The notes under the pieces were generated by a model. That model saw nothing but the letters and a program-made list of their open reading frames with translations, did not search any database and had not been told where the DNA came from. A stretch of 64,000 nt of DNA from Lacinutrix sp. MedPE-SW (lineage in GTDB: Bacteria; Bacteroidota; Bacteroidia; Flavobacteriales; Flavobacteriaceae): positions 62,001 to 126,000 of the forward strand of contig NZ_MPCX01000002.1 in the NCBI RefSeq assembly GCF_001874145.1, read 5' to 3'. The position numbers and the translations under genes were made by a program. This document shows positions 1 through 10,324 of this stretch, one piece after another (position 1 is the first letter of the stretch; each line of letters starts with the position of its first letter).

Positions 1-2
1 GG

Positions 3-1562
3 CACGTAGATTTCTCATACGAAGTTTCTAGATCTATTGCTGCTTGTGAAGGTGCTTTATTAATTGTAGATGCAGCTCAAAGTATTCAAGCACAAACTAT
101 ATCTAATCTCTATTTAGCGCTAGAAAATGATTTAGAAATTATTCCAGTACTTAATAAAGTCGATTTACCAAGTGCTAATCCTGAAGAAGTAACAGATGAT
201 ATTGTAGACCTTTTAGGTTGTGATCCAGAAGAAGTTATTCATGCCAGTGGAAAAACTGGTTTTGGTGTAGAAAATATTTTAAAAGCAATTATTGAGCGTA
301 TTCCAGCTCCAAAAGGTGATCCAGAAGCGCCTTTACAAGCCTTAATTTTTGATTCGGTTTACAATACTTTTAGAGGTATAGAAACGTACTTTAGAGTGTT
401 TAATGGTGAAATTAAAAAAGGACAAAAAATTAAATTCGTAGCAACAGATAAAGAATATTTTGCAGACGAAGTTGGTACTCTAAAACTTAATCAAGTTGCA
501 AAACAAAGTGTAAAAACTGGAGATGTTGGATACTTAATAACAGGTATTAAAGCGGCTAAAGAAGTAAAAGTAGGAGATACTATTACAGACTTTGCAAACC
601 CAACTACAAATGTAATTGAAGGTTTTGAAGATGTAAAACCAATGGTTTTTGCTGGTATTTATCCAGTAGACACAGAAGATTATGAAGAGTTAAGAAACTC
701 TATGGAAAAGCTACAATTAAATGATGCTTCATTGGTTTTCCAGCCAGAAAGCTCTGCGGCTTTAGGTTTTGGTTTCCGTTGTGGGTTTTTAGGTATGTTA
801 CACATGGAAATTATACAAGAACGTTTAGAGCGTGAGTTTGACATGACAGTTATTACTACGGTACCTAACGTATCATACTACGCATACACAAATAAAGAAC
901 CAGATGTGCCTTTAATTGTAAACAATCCTAGTGATTTACCAGAAACTACTATGATTAATAGGGTTGAAGAGCCTTATATTAAAGCAACAATAATCACAAA
1001 GTCAGATTTTGTAGGTAATGTAATGAGCCTGTGTATAGAAAAACGTGGTATGATTACTAATCAAACCTATTTAACACCAGAACGTGTTGAACTAACTTTC
1101 GATATGCCTTTAGCAGAAATTGTTTTCGATTTTTACGATAGATTAAAAACTGTTTCTAAAGGTTATGCTTCTTTCGATTATTCTCCAATAGGTATGAAAA
1201 CATCAAAATTAGTACGTTTAGATGTGTTACTAAATGCACAACCAGTAGATGCGCTTTCTGCATTAATTCACGCAGATAATGCACACACTATTGGTAAAAA
1301 AATGACAGAAAAATTGAAGGAATTAATTCCACGTCAGCAATTCGATATTCCAATTCAAGCTGCTATTGGTGCAAAAATTATTGCTCGTGAAACTGTAAAA
1401 GCACTACGTAAAGATGTAACAGCAAAATGTTATGGTGGTGATATTTCACGTAAACGTAAACTGTTAGAAAAGCAGAAAAAAGGTAAAAAGCGTATGCGCC
1501 AAGTTGGTAATGTAGAAATACCTCAACAAGCGTTTATGGCTGTTTTAAAACTTAACGACTAG
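3..1562 (+). CDS. lepA: Elongation factor 4 (LepA), 5'-truncated by window edge
   Basis: Translational GTPase that back-translocates or remodels stalled ribosomes. The open frame runs from the first bases of the window (reading [19 protein letters not shown], the G3-motif region of the GTPase domain), so the real start lies upstream. About 519 residues are visible, against a usual length near 600. The internal ATG at 396 is not the start. NKVDLP (G4) and the SGKTG G5-like segment follow, then domain II, the LepA-type [14 protein letters not shown] segment of domain III, and the basic LepA C-terminal domain ending near [23 protein letters not shown]. It is followed directly by a strong hairpin terminator. 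Confidence 0.97.
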   Translation, partial: HVDFSYEVSRSIAACEGALLIVDAAQSIQAQTISNLYLALENDLEIIPVLNKVDLPSANPEEVTDDIVDLLGCDPEEVIHASGKTGFGVENILKAIIERIPAPKGDPEAPLQALIFDSVYNTFRGIETYFRVFNGEIKKGQKIKFVATDKEYFADEVGTLKLNQVAKQSVKTGDVGYLITGIKAAKEVKVGDTITDFANPTTNVIEGFEDVKPMVFAGIYPVDTEDYEELRNSMEKLQLNDASLVFQPESSAALGFGFRCGFLGMLHMEIIQERLEREFDMTVITTVPNVSYYAYTNKEPDVPLIVNNPSDLPETTMINRVEEPYIKATIITKSDFVGNVMSLCIEKRGMITNQTYLTPERVELTFDMPLAEIVFDFYDRLKTVSKGYASFDYSPIGMKTSKLVRLDVLLNAQPVDALSALIHADNAHTIGKKMTEKLKELIPRQQFDIPIQAAIGAKIIARETVKALRKDVTAKCYGGDISRKRKLLEKQKKGKKRMRQVGNVEIPQQAFMAVLKLND

Positions 1563-1578
1563 TAGTTTAATACATATT

Positions 1579-1617
1579 AAAAAAGCACTTTCTAAAAGTT
1601 AGAAAGTGCTTTTTTTA
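1579..1617 (+). terminator. Rho-independent terminator after lepA
   Basis: Near-perfect hairpin: arms AAAGCACTTTCTAA and TTAGAAAGTGCTTT with a 3-4 nt loop, preceded by A's and followed by a T run. It lies between convergent lepA and the antiporter gene, so it can serve both strands. Confidence 0.85.
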
Positions 1618-1657
1618 TTGACTAAAAATTTTAGCCAAAAACTAAAAGTTTATTGTT

Positions 1658-3502
1658 TTAATTTGCTTCTACAACTTCAACATCAAAAGGTTTTCCTAAG
1701 TATACCAATTGAGAACCTTCATCAAATTTTTCTATATCTTTATTATACGATGAGATAATACTTAATTCGCCATCTCCATTTTTAATAAATAATGGGATTA
1801 TTTCTTTATCGTTATTAGAAATCTCAATTAAACTATCGTAATGTTCTTTATCCTTCAATTCAATTTCTTGAATACTTGGGTATTTTCTGGTTACATTACT
1901 AAGTGTATTATAATCATCTGTATGACTAAAAAGCCCTTCTTTTGGGTTGTTTGACACATCTTTCATTTCATCTGTAGTCACTAACCTAAAAGACCCATTT
2001 TCACCAAATTGCTTACTAAATTTATTTATTGCATACTTATTTATATCTGAGCTTCCTGTTAATGCCATTAAATAGCCAACATCATTTAATTCTATGTTAT
2101 CTAATAATGTGTCTGAATAAATGTTTGTAGAAATAGCTTCCAATCCTAAATCTTTAGCTTTAGCAATATTGCTTTGATTACTATCTATTAAAACAACATG
2201 TCTTCCGTTAGACTCTAAATAGTGGCCAAGTAATCGAGACACTTTAGAGGCTCCTACAATTAAAATACCATTAGATTGTGTTAAAAATACGCCTACAATT
2301 TTAGCAAATAATCTAGCGGTAGTAGCATTTAATAAAACAGTTCCTAGAACAATCATAAAAACTAACGGTGTAATATATTCTGCACCAACAACGCCTTCTT
2401 TTGCTAATTTTAAACCAAATAATGAAGCAATACCTGCTGCTACAATACCTCGAGGTCCAACCCAACTTATAAAAAGCTTTTCGTTAAATTTTAAACTAGA
2501 ACCATAAGTGCTTAAAAATACACCTAATGGTCTAACAACAAATACAATTATAGCAAATAGTGCAACCGTTTTCCAGCTGTAAATTAAATACAACTCTTCC
2601 ATATTAATATTTGCTGCCAATAATATAAATAAGATAGAAATTAATAATACACTTAAAGACTCTTTAAAATATAGAATATCTTTAAGGTGTGGTGATTTAG
2701 AGTTACCTAAAACCATTCCCATAACAACTACTGCTAATAACCCAGACTCGTGTGCAAATACATCAGACAATACAAAAACACCAAGGACAGTAGCAAGTGT
2801 AAACACATTCATTAAATAATGTGGTACTAATTTTTTATTTAAAATATAATTAAGCCCATGCGCAAAGGTGAAACCAAAAGTAGCACCAAAAAGTACAATT
2901 TTACCAAACTCTATAAATGCAGTTTTTGTAAATTCTCCACCAGCATCAACGCTAATAAATTCAAAAACCAAAACGGCAACTAAAGCACCTATTGGGTCTA
3001 TTAAAATACCTTCCCATTTTAGTACTGCCGAGACGTCTTTTTTTAACGGGATATTTCTTAAAATTGGTGTTATAACAGTAGGACCAGTAACAATTATTAA
3101 AGCAGAAAATAAATAAGCAATTTTCCAGCTCAAATTAAAAATATAATGTGCTGCAACTGCTGCAGCAAAAAAGGTTACTATAGATCCTATAGAAATTAAT
3201 TTGGTAATTACAGGACCAACATTTTTTATTTCTCCCATTTTTAAGGTCAATCCACCTTCAAAAAGAATAATACTTATGGCAAGAGATACAAAGTAAAAGA
3301 GACTTTGTCCAGGAAATAAACCTTCATCACCATTCCATATAGGTTCTATCCACTTTGTGCCATCTTCGCTTAAAAACTCTGCTGCAATTGGTCCAACTAA
3401 AAGCCCTATAAGTATAAGTGGTAAAATAGCTGGGATTTTAAATTTCCAAGCAACCCATTGTGCCAATATTCCTAAAATAATTATTCCTCCTAATTCTACC
3501 AT
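1658..3502 (-). CDS. CPA1-type Na+/H+ antiporter with RCK/TrkA-N-like C-terminal domain
   Basis: Predicted inner-membrane cation:proton antiporter of 614 residues. The first roughly 400 residues form about 12 hydrophobic segments, with family-typical patches such as FEGGLTLKMGEI and WVGPRGIVAAGIASLFGLKL. From about residue 410 a soluble domain begins with a Rossmann-like ILIVGASKVSRLLG strand-turn-helix and HVVLIDSN, resembling the nucleotide-binding RCK/TrkA-N domains that gate K+/Na+ transporters. A role in pH or Na+ homeostasis is inferred from the family; ion specificity cannot be read from sequence. It is a single-gene unit, convergent with lepA. Confidence 0.88.
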   Translation of the reverse strand: MVELGGIIILGILAQWVAWKFKIPAILPLILIGLLVGPIAAEFLSEDGTKWIEPIWNGDEGLFPGQSLFYFVSLAISIILFEGGLTLKMGEIKNVGPVITKLISIGSIVTFFAAAVAAHYIFNLSWKIAYLFSALIIVTGPTVITPILRNIPLKKDVSAVLKWEGILIDPIGALVAVLVFEFISVDAGGEFTKTAFIEFGKIVLFGATFGFTFAHGLNYILNKKLVPHYLMNVFTLATVLGVFVLSDVFAHESGLLAVVVMGMVLGNSKSPHLKDILYFKESLSVLLISILFILLAANINMEELYLIYSWKTVALFAIIVFVVRPLGVFLSTYGSSLKFNEKLFISWVGPRGIVAAGIASLFGLKLAKEGVVGAEYITPLVFMIVLGTVLLNATTARLFAKIVGVFLTQSNGILIVGASKVSRLLGHYLESNGRHVVLIDSNQSNIAKAKDLGLEAISTNIYSDTLLDNIELNDVGYLMALTGSSDINKYAINKFSKQFGENGSFRLVTTDEMKDVSNNPKEGLFSHTDDYNTLSNVTRKYPSIQEIELKDKEHYDSLIEISNNDKEIIPLFIKNGDGELSIISSYNKDIEKFDEGSQLVYLGKPFDVEVVEAN

Positions 3503-3639
3503 ATTATAATCTGTTGGTTTTTTAAAAATGTTAAAGTTAAATATAATAAAACAATTTTATGGTCAATTAACATTACTACAACGTTTGTAAGGTTATTTTA
3601 AAACAATATCTTCATTGTTTTAGAATAAAAACCCTAAGT

Positions 3640-4101
3640 GACTCATAAACCATTTAAAACAATTGGCATTTGCGTAGCCTTTACTTCAAACCTTAAAGCA
3701 AATTTATACGAAGCCACGTGATTAGCAGTGTTTTTTGAGGCTAAACTAATTTTAATTCATATTGGAATTGAATTTGAAGACAAAATAAAAACCTTAGAAA
3801 TTATTCTAAATACGCTTAGAAAATACATTAAAACTACGAGGCAATTTTTAAAGCTTCAACAGAACAAAATAAATCTTTTAATAAATTGAAACCACCAAAA
3901 GAGAAAAGCTTTTTACTTATTATGTAGGTTCAAAATTAAACTCTGAAAAAATTAAGCAAATTGAAACAACAATAAAGGTTAATGTTAATAAAACACTTAG
4001 AAAAACACAAATTGTAAATGAAAGACTAATAAACCTTGAGCGGACAAGAATAGACAACATCATTGATAATATACCAAAAGCCTTTACTAAAATATTGTAA
4101 T
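3640..4101 (+). pseudogene. Decayed gene remnant, possibly a universal-stress-protein (UspA) fragment
   Basis: The 699-bp gap between the antiporter and the MBL gene contains broken coding sequence. From about 3650 a frame reads KPFKTIGICVAFTSNLKANL, then YEAT, an in-frame TGA at 3719-3721, then LAVFFEAKLILIHIG. This is the beta-alpha-beta start typical of UspA domains, and the TGA is one base from a CGA (Arg) codon. The similarity then fades. In another frame, EKLFTYYVGS (about 3900-3930) resembles the YYVGSIAR segment later in flavobacterial Usp proteins, followed by about 50 open codons ending with TAA near 4101. I infer a frameshifted, stop-containing relic. The Usp identity is tentative, and the rest of the gap shows nothing recognisable. 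Confidence 0.45.
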
Positions 4102-4201
4102 AAAAGCACTTTACGATTTTGGAAAACGCTTGCAAAAAGTGGTTTCTTAATAAAAACTTAACGTTTACCTTCAATCCTTACATTTTTCATAATTTGCAGC
4201 T

Positions 4202-5071
4202 ATGAAATTATATCCTATAAACGCAGGTAATTTTAAACTCGATGGTGGCGCAATGTTTGGCGTTGTACCTAAGTCTTTATGGACAAGAACCAATCCTGCA
4301 GACTCCAATAACATGATAGATATTGCTGCGCGATGCCTATTAATTGAAGATGGTAATCGTCTAATATTAATAGACACAGGAATGGGTAACAAACAAAGTG
4401 AAAAGTTTTTTGGTTACTATCATCTTTGGGGAAACGATTCTATAGATAAATCTTTAGCAAAATATGGATTTCATCGTGATGATATTACAGATGTTTTTAT
4501 GACTCATCTACATTTTGATCACTGTGGAGGTTCTATACAATACAATAAAGACAGAACACTTTTAGAACCTGCTTTTAAAAACGCACATTTTTGGAGTAAT
4601 CAAAATCATTGGCAGTGGGCAACACAACCTAATCGCAGAGAAGTCGCATCGTTTTTAAAAGAAAATATTCTACCAATGGAAGAAAGCGGGCATTTAAAGT
4701 TCACTAAAATCCCAGAAAATCAAGAAGATATTTTAAAAAAATCGGCATTAGGATTCGATATTTTTTTTGCTAATGGACATACCGAAAAACAAATGATTCC
4801 AATGATTAATTACAAAGGAAAAACCATTTGTTTTATGGCAGATTTATTACCAACAGTTGGTCATTTACCAATACCATTTGTAATGGGTTACGATACTAGA
4901 CCATTACTTACATTAGATGAAAAAGAAAAATTCCTCAATTTAGCGGCAGATAATAATTATTACTTATTTTTGGAACACGATGCACATAACGAACTTATTA
5001 CTGTGCAACACACAGATAAAGGTGTGCGATTAAAAGAAACTTTCACAAGCAACGATATTTTTAACCTATAA
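4202..5071 (+). CDS. MBL-fold metallo-hydrolase
   Basis: A 289-residue cytoplasmic metallo-beta-lactamase-fold hydrolase. The dinuclear metal site is complete: HLHFDH (H102, H104, D106, H107), then H193 in NGHTEKQM, D214 in MADLLP and H259 in EHDAH. There is no signal peptide. The family includes lactonases and other hydrolases, and the substrate cannot be assigned. It starts at ATG 4202 and is followed 19 bp later by the S8 peptidase gene on the same strand, so the two may be cotranscribed. Confidence 0.9.
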   Translation: MKLYPINAGNFKLDGGAMFGVVPKSLWTRTNPADSNNMIDIAARCLLIEDGNRLILIDTGMGNKQSEKFFGYYHLWGNDSIDKSLAKYGFHRDDITDVFMTHLHFDHCGGSIQYNKDRTLLEPAFKNAHFWSNQNHWQWATQPNRREVASFLKENILPMEESGHLKFTKIPENQEDILKKSALGFDIFFANGHTEKQMIPMINYKGKTICFMADLLPTVGHLPIPFVMGYDTRPLLTLDEKEKFLNLAADNNYYLFLEHDAHNELITVQHTDKGVRLKETFTSNDIFNL

Positions 5072-5090
5072 CAAACTAAATAATTTAAAA

Positions 5091-6710
5091 ATGAAACTAA
5101 TAAATAAAACTGTTTTATTCTCAGTATTTTCTGCAGCTATACTTTCTAGTTGTGGTGGTGGCGCACCAATTATTTCAACGCCAATTGAAAACATAGATAC
5201 AACACCAATTAAAGAAGCGCCTTTAACAGAAGCCGAAGCTCAAAATTGGGGACACTTAGACCTAGTAAAAGATACTATTCCTGGTATGAGTGTAGATAAA
5301 GCTTACGCTGAAATTATAAAAGGTAACAAAGGACAAAAAATAATAGTAGCAGTTATAGATTCTGGTATTGATATTGAACACGAAGATTTAGATGGTGTAC
5401 TTTGGACTAATAAAGGAGAAATTGCAGGAAATGGAATTGATGATGACAAAAACGGATATGTAGACGATATTCATGGCTGGAACTTTTTAGGAGATGCATA
5501 CGATGAGCAATTAGAATACATTCGTTTAGTAGCTAGTGGTAACACAACAGCTCCTAGATACGATGAAGCTAAAGCTAAATACGATGCAGACTACAATAGT
5601 GCTCTTGCAGGAAAGGAACGTTACGAAGGTATTTACAATAGAGTAAATACTGCTCACCAAACACTTAAAACCCACTTTAAAAAAGATAATTATACTGCTA
5701 AAGAAGTAAACGCATTAGAAATTACAGATGCAGAGTCAGATTTAGGTAAAGCTGTAGAAACTGCTAAATTTATGTACGCTAATGGAATGTCTTCTTTACA
5801 AGATGGCTTAAAACAAATTAAAGCTGGAGTAGATTATTTTTCAGATCAAGTAAACTTTAATCTAAACAAAGATTTTAAAGGAAGAACTACAGGAGATAAT
5901 CCAGACGATTTTAATGACAAACCAGGTTATGGTAACGCTAATGTAATGCCAGTAAAAAAATCTGAAAGTCATGGAACTCACGTTGCTGGAATTATTGCTG
6001 CAGAGCGTAACAATGGTTTAGGAGCAAATGGTGTTGCTAATAATGTTGAAATTATGAGTATTCGTGCAGTACCTAATGGTGATGAGTACGATAAAGATGT
6101 TGCAAAAGCGATACGCTATGCTGTAGATAATGGTGCAAAAGTAATTAATGGAAGTTTTGGTAAAAGCTTTTCTCCTCATGCTGATTGGGTAAGAGATGCT
6201 ATTAAATATGCAAGTGATAATAATGTAATATTTGTTCACGCAGCAGGAAACTCAAGTGAAGATGTAGATACAGCTCCTAACTTTCCAGATGATAATGTAA
6301 ATTACGTAGAAGTTGGTAACACATACATACGTGTTGGTGCATTAGCGCCTAGCTACGGTACAAAAATGGTAGCTAATTTTTCTAACTATGGTAAGAAAAA
6401 TGTAGATGTTTTTGCTCCAGGTGCAAAAATATACTCTACTACACCAGAAAATGAGTACGATACTAAAGGTGGTACATCTATGGCTGCTCCTGCAGTTGCT
6501 GGTGTTGCTGCGTTAGTTTGGTCTCAATATCCAAAATTAACAGCTGCACAAGTAAAACAAATTATTTTAGATTCTGGATTAGCAGTAAATACTAAGGTAA
6601 TTGTTGGTGGTAACGGTGAAGATATTAGAGATTTTAGTAGTTTAACAAAATCTGGTAAAATGGTTAATGCCTACAATGCATTAATTATGGCAGCTCAGTT
6701 GTCTAAGTAA
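5091..6710 (+). CDS. S8 family serine peptidase (subtilase), lipoprotein
   Basis: Exported subtilisin-like protease of 539 residues. A lipoprotein signal ends at the lipobox LSSC (C21), so the mature protein is probably lipid-anchored in the envelope. The triad is intact: D90 in VIDSGID, H294 in SHGTHVAG and S463 in GGTSMAAP, with the oxyanion-hole Asn in AAGNS (N387). About 200 residues separate Asp and His, much more than in subtilisin. They form an insertion of charged, probably helical sequence (about residues 130-290), a feature of many Bacteroidetes S8 lipoproteins. A strong terminator follows. Confidence 0.93.
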   Translation: MKLINKTVLFSVFSAAILSSCGGGAPIISTPIENIDTTPIKEAPLTEAEAQNWGHLDLVKDTIPGMSVDKAYAEIIKGNKGQKIIVAVIDSGIDIEHEDLDGVLWTNKGEIAGNGIDDDKNGYVDDIHGWNFLGDAYDEQLEYIRLVASGNTTAPRYDEAKAKYDADYNSALAGKERYEGIYNRVNTAHQTLKTHFKKDNYTAKEVNALEITDAESDLGKAVETAKFMYANGMSSLQDGLKQIKAGVDYFSDQVNFNLNKDFKGRTTGDNPDDFNDKPGYGNANVMPVKKSESHGTHVAGIIAAERNNGLGANGVANNVEIMSIRAVPNGDEYDKDVAKAIRYAVDNGAKVINGSFGKSFSPHADWVRDAIKYASDNNVIFVHAAGNSSEDVDTAPNFPDDNVNYVEVGNTYIRVGALAPSYGTKMVANFSNYGKKNVDVFAPGAKIYSTTPENEYDTKGGTSMAAPAVAGVAALVWSQYPKLTAAQVKQIILDSGLAVNTKVIVGGNGEDIRDFSSLTKSGKMVNAYNALIMAAQLSK

Positions 6711-6721
6711 TTATACAAACC

Positions 6722-6760
6722 AAAAAAGCCTCAGTGATTTAAAATTACTGAGGCTTTTTT
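6722..6760 (+). terminator. Rho-independent terminator after the S8 peptidase
   Basis: Arms AAAAAAGCCTCAGT and ACTGAGGCTTTTTT around an A/T-rich loop, ending in a T run. Confidence 0.85.
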
Positions 6761-6776
6761 CTTTAAAATAAATAAT

Positions 6777-8627
6777 ATGAAAAAAAGTTTTTTTTTAAGT
6801 GTTGCAACTTCTTTATTTTTAATGGGTTGTGGTACTACAAAAAGTGTTTCTAACACTGCATCCACATCTCAAAACAGTCCAATGGCTGTAACTGCATCTT
6901 CAGCAAAATCTACCTATTGGCAACAACATGTAGACTATAAAATGGAGATTGACATGGATGTTAATAATTACCAATATCAAGGTAAACAAACACTAGTATA
7001 CACAAATAACTCTCCAGATGTATTAAATAAAGTATTCTACCATTTATACTTTAATGCTTTTCAACCAGGAAGTGAAATGGACGCCAGATTACAGTCTATT
7101 AAAGATCCAGACGGAAGAATGATGGAAGAAGTAAATGGAGAAAAAGTAAGTAGAATAAGCAGTTTAAAACCTAACGAAATTGGTTACATAAAAGTTAATA
7201 CTCTTAAGCAAAATGGAAAAAATGTAAAACATGAAACCGTTGGAACAATTTTAGAAGTTACACTAAACAATCCAATTCAACCAGGAGAAAGTGTAACATT
7301 CGATATGGATTTTAACGCACAAGTACCTGTACAAATTCGTCGTTCTGGTAGAAATAATAAAGAAGGTGTTGCATTATCAATGACGCAATGGTACCCAAAA
7401 CTATCTGAGTATGATTTTGAAGGTTGGCATGCCTACCCATATATAGGAAGAGAATTTCATGGTGTTTGGGGAGATTTTGATTTAAAATTAACTATAGATA
7501 AAGATTATGTTGTTGGTGGTACGGGATACCTTCAGCCAAATCCTAAAATAAAAGGAAACAAAAAAACGCTTCACTTTAAAGCTCCAAATGTTCATGATTT
7601 TACTTGGGCAGCAGATCCAGACTATATTCATGATACAATGCAAGTCCCTAATGGACCAATGCTTCATTTTTACTATAAAAAAGATTTACCTGCAGAAAAC
7701 TTACAATTCTGGAAAGATCTTCAGCCTAAAACAGTAGAAATGATGCAATATTTTAGTGAGCATATTGGTAAATATCCTTACGAGCAATACTCTGTTATTC
7801 AAGGTGGTGATGGCGGTATGGAATATGCTATGTGTACTTTAATAACAGGTAAACGTAAATTTGGTAGCTTAATGGGTGTAACCGCGCATGAGTTAGCACA
7901 TACTTGGTTTCAGTTTTTATTAGCTACTAACGAAGGGAAACACGAATGGATGGACGAAGGTTTTACTAGTTACATAAGTGATCATGCAATGGATTATATA
8001 AACAAAAAAAATGCAGATAATCCTGCTGCAAGTGCATATAGAGGTTATACTTATTTAGCAACAAAAGAAGGCTTAGAAAAACCACAAACAACACATGCAG
8101 ATCGTTACGAAACTAACACTGCTTATGGCATTACAGCTTATAATAAAGGTTCGGTTTTCTTATCTCAATTAGGTTATGTTATTGGAGAAAATAATTTAAA
8201 ACAAACTTTAAAACAGTATTTTAACGATTGGGCTTTTAAACACCCAACACCAAACGATTTTATTCGCGTTGCCGAAAAAGTTTCTGGTTTAGAATTAGAA
8301 TGGTATTTAACAGACTGGACACAAACAACTAACACAATAGATTATGGTGTAAAATCTGTAAACGGAAACACAGTAACATTAGAACGTATTGGTTTAATGC
8401 CAATGCCTATAGACCTTGAAGTAACTTATATAGATGGAAGTACAGAGGCTATTTACATTCCATTAGCCAGTATGCGTGGAGAAAAGCCAACAACAGCTAC
8501 AACAATAAAAGATTGGGCCTGGGCATACCCAACCTATACTTTTGAAACCAAAAAAGCTGTAAAAACTATACAAATAGATCCAAAAAATCTAATGGCAGAT
8601 ATAGATAAAACTAACAATAAAAACTAA
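6777..8627 (+). CDS. M1 family metallopeptidase, lipoprotein
   Basis: Zinc aminopeptidase-like protein of 616 residues with a lipoprotein signal (lipobox LMGC, C18). The gluzincin site is HELAH (H371, E372, H375) plus E394 in WMDEGF, 18 residues after the second His, as in M1. The substrate-recognition GAMEN loop appears as GGMEY (about residues 346-350). The N-terminal half (residues about 50-240) is the beta-sandwich that precedes M1 catalytic domains. It is likely envelope-anchored and involved in peptide scavenging. It starts 17 bp after the preceding terminator, so it needs its own promoter or readthrough. Confidence 0.92.
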   Translation: MKKSFFLSVATSLFLMGCGTTKSVSNTASTSQNSPMAVTASSAKSTYWQQHVDYKMEIDMDVNNYQYQGKQTLVYTNNSPDVLNKVFYHLYFNAFQPGSEMDARLQSIKDPDGRMMEEVNGEKVSRISSLKPNEIGYIKVNTLKQNGKNVKHETVGTILEVTLNNPIQPGESVTFDMDFNAQVPVQIRRSGRNNKEGVALSMTQWYPKLSEYDFEGWHAYPYIGREFHGVWGDFDLKLTIDKDYVVGGTGYLQPNPKIKGNKKTLHFKAPNVHDFTWAADPDYIHDTMQVPNGPMLHFYYKKDLPAENLQFWKDLQPKTVEMMQYFSEHIGKYPYEQYSVIQGGDGGMEYAMCTLITGKRKFGSLMGVTAHELAHTWFQFLLATNEGKHEWMDEGFTSYISDHAMDYINKKNADNPAASAYRGYTYLATKEGLEKPQTTHADRYETNTAYGITAYNKGSVFLSQLGYVIGENNLKQTLKQYFNDWAFKHPTPNDFIRVAEKVSGLELEWYLTDWTQTTNTIDYGVKSVNGNTVTLERIGLMPMPIDLEVTYIDGSTEAIYIPLASMRGEKPTTATTIKDWAWAYPTYTFETKKAVKTIQIDPKNLMADIDKTNNKN

Positions 8628-8649
8628 AGTATAGTTTTATAATACATTT

Positions 8650-8679
8650 AAACGGTGGCCTTGTGCTACCGTTTTTTTT
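8650..8679 (+). terminator. Rho-independent terminator after the M1 peptidase
   Basis: AAACGGTGGC / GCTACCGTTT arms (one G-U pair), short loop CTTGT, then a run of T. Confidence 0.75.
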
Positions 8680-8693
8680 ATACTACAATTTAT

Positions 8694-8725
8694 TTTGGGC
8701 TTCCCACTACTCTGCTCTATCTTTG
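8694..8725 (+). promoter_or_regulatory. Bacteroidetes-type promoter for gltX
   Basis: TTTG (8694-8697) and TATCTTTG (8718-8725) are separated by 20 bp and match the Bacteroidetes consensus -33 TTTG / -7 TAnnTTTG. Transcription would start about 8730, giving a leader of roughly 15 nt before ATG 8745. Confidence 0.75.
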
Positions 8726-8744
8726 CAGTCTTAAACTTAAAAAA

Positions 8745-10253
8745 ATGTCAAAACAAGTTCGTGTGCGTTTTGCACCAAGTCCAACAGGACCTTTACATAT
8801 AGGTGGTGTTCGTACTGCCCTATTTAATTATCTATTTGCTAAAAAACATAACGGTACTTTTGTACTTAGAATAGAAGATACAGACCAAAACCGTTATGTA
8901 GAAGGTGCTGAACAATATATAATAGATGCTTTAAATTGGTGTAATATTCCTTTTGATGAAGGACCAGGTAAAAACGAAAAATTTGGACCTTACAGACAAA
9001 GCGAACGCAAGCATTTATATAAAGATTATGCCGAGCAACTTATAGCATCTGGTAATGCATATTATGCTTTTGATACAGCCGATAGTTTAGATGCACACCG
9101 TAAAGATCACGAAGCTAATGGTAAAACATTTATTTACAACTGGCATAACCGTTTAAAATTAGATAATTCTTTAGCACTTTCTCAAGAAGAAGTACAAGCA
9201 AAATTAGATAATGGTGATGATTATGTTATTCGTTTTAAGTCGCCTCAAGACCAAACATTACATTTAAAAGATATTATTCGTGGAGATATAAAAATTGATA
9301 CTAATATTTTAGATGATAAAGTATTATTTAAAAGTGATGGTATGCCAACCTACCATTTAGCAAATATTGTAGACGACCATTTAATGGAAATCTCTCATGT
9401 TATTCGTGGTGAAGAATGGTTACCATCTTTAGCATTACACATGCAATTATATACTGCTTTTGGTTGGGATGCACCAGAGTTTGCACATTTACCTTTAATT
9501 TTAAAACCTACTGGTAAAGGAAAATTAAGTAAACGTGATGGAGATAAATTAGGCTTTCCAGTGTTTCCTTTAGAGTATACATCGCCAAATGGTGACATTT
9601 CTAAAGGTTATAAAGAAGAAGGATATTTTGCAGATGCTGTTATTAATTTCCTGTCCTTTTTAGGTTGGAATCCAGGTACAGAACAAGAAATTTTTAGTTT
9701 AGAAGAGCTTATTGAAGCTTTCGATTTAAGTCGTGTAAATAAAGCAGGAGCGCGTTTTGATCCAGATAAAACAAAATGGTTTAACCACCATTACATGCAA
9801 GAACAAAATAATGATGAGTTAGCCGAAGCTTTTAAAAATAATCATGAAGCATTAAAAGATATCGATGTTAATTACATTGCTATGGTTGTTAACTTAGTTA
9901 AAGAACGTGCAACGTTTGTAAACGATTTTTGGGACTTAAGTAGCTTCTTCTTTGTAGCGCCAGAAAACTTTGATGAAAAAGCATCTAAAAAAGCTTTTAA
10001 AGAAGAAACCAAAGAACTTATGACAACGCTTGTTTCAATTATATCTAATATTGAATATTTTGAGGTAGAAACACTTCAAAAAGAAATAAAAGGTTGGATT
10101 ACTAAAAATGAAATTGGTTTTGGTAAAATAATGATGCCTTTACGTTTAGCTCTTGTTGGAGCTTTAAAAGGACCAGACGTTTTTGATATTATGTATATGA
10201 TTGGAAAAGCTGAAACTGTAAAACGTATTGAAAAGGTCATTTCGGTTTTATAA
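8745..10253 (+). CDS. gltX: Glutamate--tRNA ligase
   Basis: Class I aminoacyl-tRNA synthetase, 502 residues, charging tRNA-Glu. The HIGH motif is HIGG (residues 18-21, in PSPTGPLHIGG) and KMSKS is KLSKR (residues 260-264). The open frame extends upstream to a GTG at 8655, but those 30 extra residues overlap the terminator and the promoter. The ATG at 8745, directly before SKQVRVRFAPSPTG, is therefore the start. Because a glutaminyl-tRNA synthetase is also present (15.5-17.5 kb), this enzyme is expected to charge tRNA-Glu only; that is inference. Confidence 0.97.
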   Translation: MSKQVRVRFAPSPTGPLHIGGVRTALFNYLFAKKHNGTFVLRIEDTDQNRYVEGAEQYIIDALNWCNIPFDEGPGKNEKFGPYRQSERKHLYKDYAEQLIASGNAYYAFDTADSLDAHRKDHEANGKTFIYNWHNRLKLDNSLALSQEEVQAKLDNGDDYVIRFKSPQDQTLHLKDIIRGDIKIDTNILDDKVLFKSDGMPTYHLANIVDDHLMEISHVIRGEEWLPSLALHMQLYTAFGWDAPEFAHLPLILKPTGKGKLSKRDGDKLGFPVFPLEYTSPNGDISKGYKEEGYFADAVINFLSFLGWNPGTEQEIFSLEELIEAFDLSRVNKAGARFDPDKTKWFNHHYMQEQNNDELAEAFKNNHEALKDIDVNYIAMVVNLVKERATFVNDFWDLSSFFFVAPENFDEKASKKAFKEETKELMTTLVSIISNIEYFEVETLQKEIKGWITKNEIGFGKIMMPLRLALVGALKGPDVFDIMYMIGKAETVKRIEKVISVL

Positions 10254-10273
10254 AAAAATAGATTAAATAGATT

Positions 10274-10303
10274 AAAAAAAGCGAGCCATCTGGCTCGCTT
10301 TTT
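10274..10303. terminator. Bidirectional terminator between gltX and the gluzincin protease gene
   Basis: AAAAAGCGAGCCA / TGGCTCGCTTTTT hairpin with A and T runs on the two sides, between convergent genes. Confidence 0.85.
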
Positions 10304-10324
10304 ATGTATAAAATAACTTACAAA

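Noticed and set aside
3712-3721. CACGTG in the UspA-remnant region
   Set aside because: Only the 6-bp core matches parS; the flanking bases do not.
8655-8744. N-terminal extension of gltX from a GTG start
   Set aside because: It overlaps the preceding terminator and the gltX promoter, and the canonical MSKQVRVRFAPSPTG start is present.
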